Below, one piece after another: positions 63,226-64,000 of a stretch of 64,000 nt of DNA (position 1 is the stretch's first letter; each line of letters starts with the position of its first letter). The notes beneath the pieces are model-generated. The model was not told where the DNA came from. It searched no databases and was given only the letters and a program-made list of their open reading frames with translations. Made by a program: the position numbers and the translations under genes. The DNA lies in NCBI RefSeq assembly GCF_035083965.1, contig NC_089732.1:17091424-17155423 (forward strand), given 5' to 3'. This stretch comes from Branchiostoma lanceolatum (Eukaryota > Chordata > Leptocardii > Amphioxiformes > Branchiostomatidae).

Positions 63226-64000
63226 AAGGCTACGGAAAACACCAGAAAAGGTATAGCTTTAGGTAGTCCTTAGGCTGCGTGAACGGCACACAAACGTAGG
63301 GAAATCGTGACGGAAATAGATTATAAAGATGGATGAAAGATTACGGAAATGTCTTTCCGTGTTGGATCTTCCGTAAAGGTACGTAAAGATTGTCCATAAC
63401 GACGCCTTTACGCCTTGCAGATACCATGTTTGTAGCACGTTAAGGTCTTAAAAAGGTCACGGAAAGCCCGAGGAAAGGTACAGCTTTAGGTAACCTTTCA
63501 AGCTGTGTGAACGGCACATAAACGTAGGGAGAATCGTGACGGAAATGGGTGATAAAGATGGACGAAAGGGTACGGAAAGGTCATACTAAGCTAACACTTT
63601 CCGTCTTTGAACAGACGGAAAAAAATTGTCCTTAACGACGCCTTTACGCGCCGAGTAGTCGCGTAAATACACGAGAAGAAGTGCAGAAACGTACATGAAC
63701 GTACGAAGGATTGTCCATAACGACGCCTTTACGCCTTGCAGATACCACGTTTGTAGCACGCTAAGGTCGTAAAAAGGTCACGGAAATACCGAGGAAAGGT
63801 ATAACTTAAGGTAACCTTTTAAGCTGTGTGAACGGCACATAAACGTAGGGAGAATCGTGACGGAAATGGGTGATAAAGATGGACGAAAGGGTACGGAAAG
63901 GTCTCAAGAAACTTGCACTTTCCGTGTTGGAACGTACGGAAAATCGTCCATAACGATGCCTTTACGCGTCGAAAAGTCACGTAAATACACGTGAAGAAGT
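63220..64000. repeat. Long-period tandem repeat (~230-320 bp) reaching the window end
   Basis: Units share gtagcacgttaaggtc, aacggcacataaacgtaggg, atcgtgacggaaat and gataaagatggacgaaaggg. aacgtaggg landmarks lie near 63292, 63522 and 63840. Dense acggaaa/tttccgt motifs. Non-coding as far as can be seen. Confidence 0.88.

Overview
This is intron-rich animal genomic DNA, most likely from a cephalochordate (amphioxus): canonical GT/AG exons, dense retroelements and foldback elements, microsatellites, and a chordate Tie-type receptor tyrosine kinase. There are no prokaryotic features. All exon calls come from hand reading of splice sites, phase and domain signatures; no search was run.

Layout. 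(1) 1-8190: modular satellite DNA. An 81-bp repeat array and a ~225-bp composite array sit in one orientation on the left and inverted on the right of a LINE endonuclease fragment (2690-3180), forming a foldback structure of about 6.4 kb. A smaller inverted array follows, bounded by ~121-bp GC-rich repeats. (2) 8470-42344, minus strand: 33 exons in perfect phase register encode at least 2230 residues of one receptor: signal peptide, 2 Tie-type Ig domains, 3 EGF, [Apple-FReD-EGF-EGF] x2, a third Ig, 5 FN3 (the last RPTP-like with an RRRKR site), one TM helix, a cytoplasmic SAM domain, then a tyrosine kinase up to just past DFG. The kinase C-lobe is absent and would lie beyond the satellite. One FN3 exon carries an in-frame TAG. 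(3) 42345-46013: divergent intergenic region with matching promoter-like motifs beside each start. (4) 46014-56160, plus strand: a head-to-head paralog with the same N-terminal architecture (16 exons, 1053 codons) but with eight EGF exons in the third EGF position; four of them form a 261-bp tandem array. It is open at its 3' side. (5) 56161-64000: an intact 1054-aa LINE with a 13-bp target-site duplication, then short tandem repeats, a hairpin MITE and a long-period repeat running off the window.

The main biological point: the fibrinogen-related domains resemble the C-terminal receptor-binding domain of angiopoietins, the ligands of vertebrate Tie2, yet here they are built into the ectodomain of a Tie-like receptor. 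All ectodomain exons from the signal peptide to the third FN3 are phase 1-1, which allows whole-module duplication; two such modules lie in tandem in the minus gene. The membrane-proximal RRRKR suggests that the FReD-bearing ectodomain may be processed. The cytoplasmic SAM domain ahead of the kinase adds a possible oligomerisation device not found in vertebrate Tie1/Tie2.
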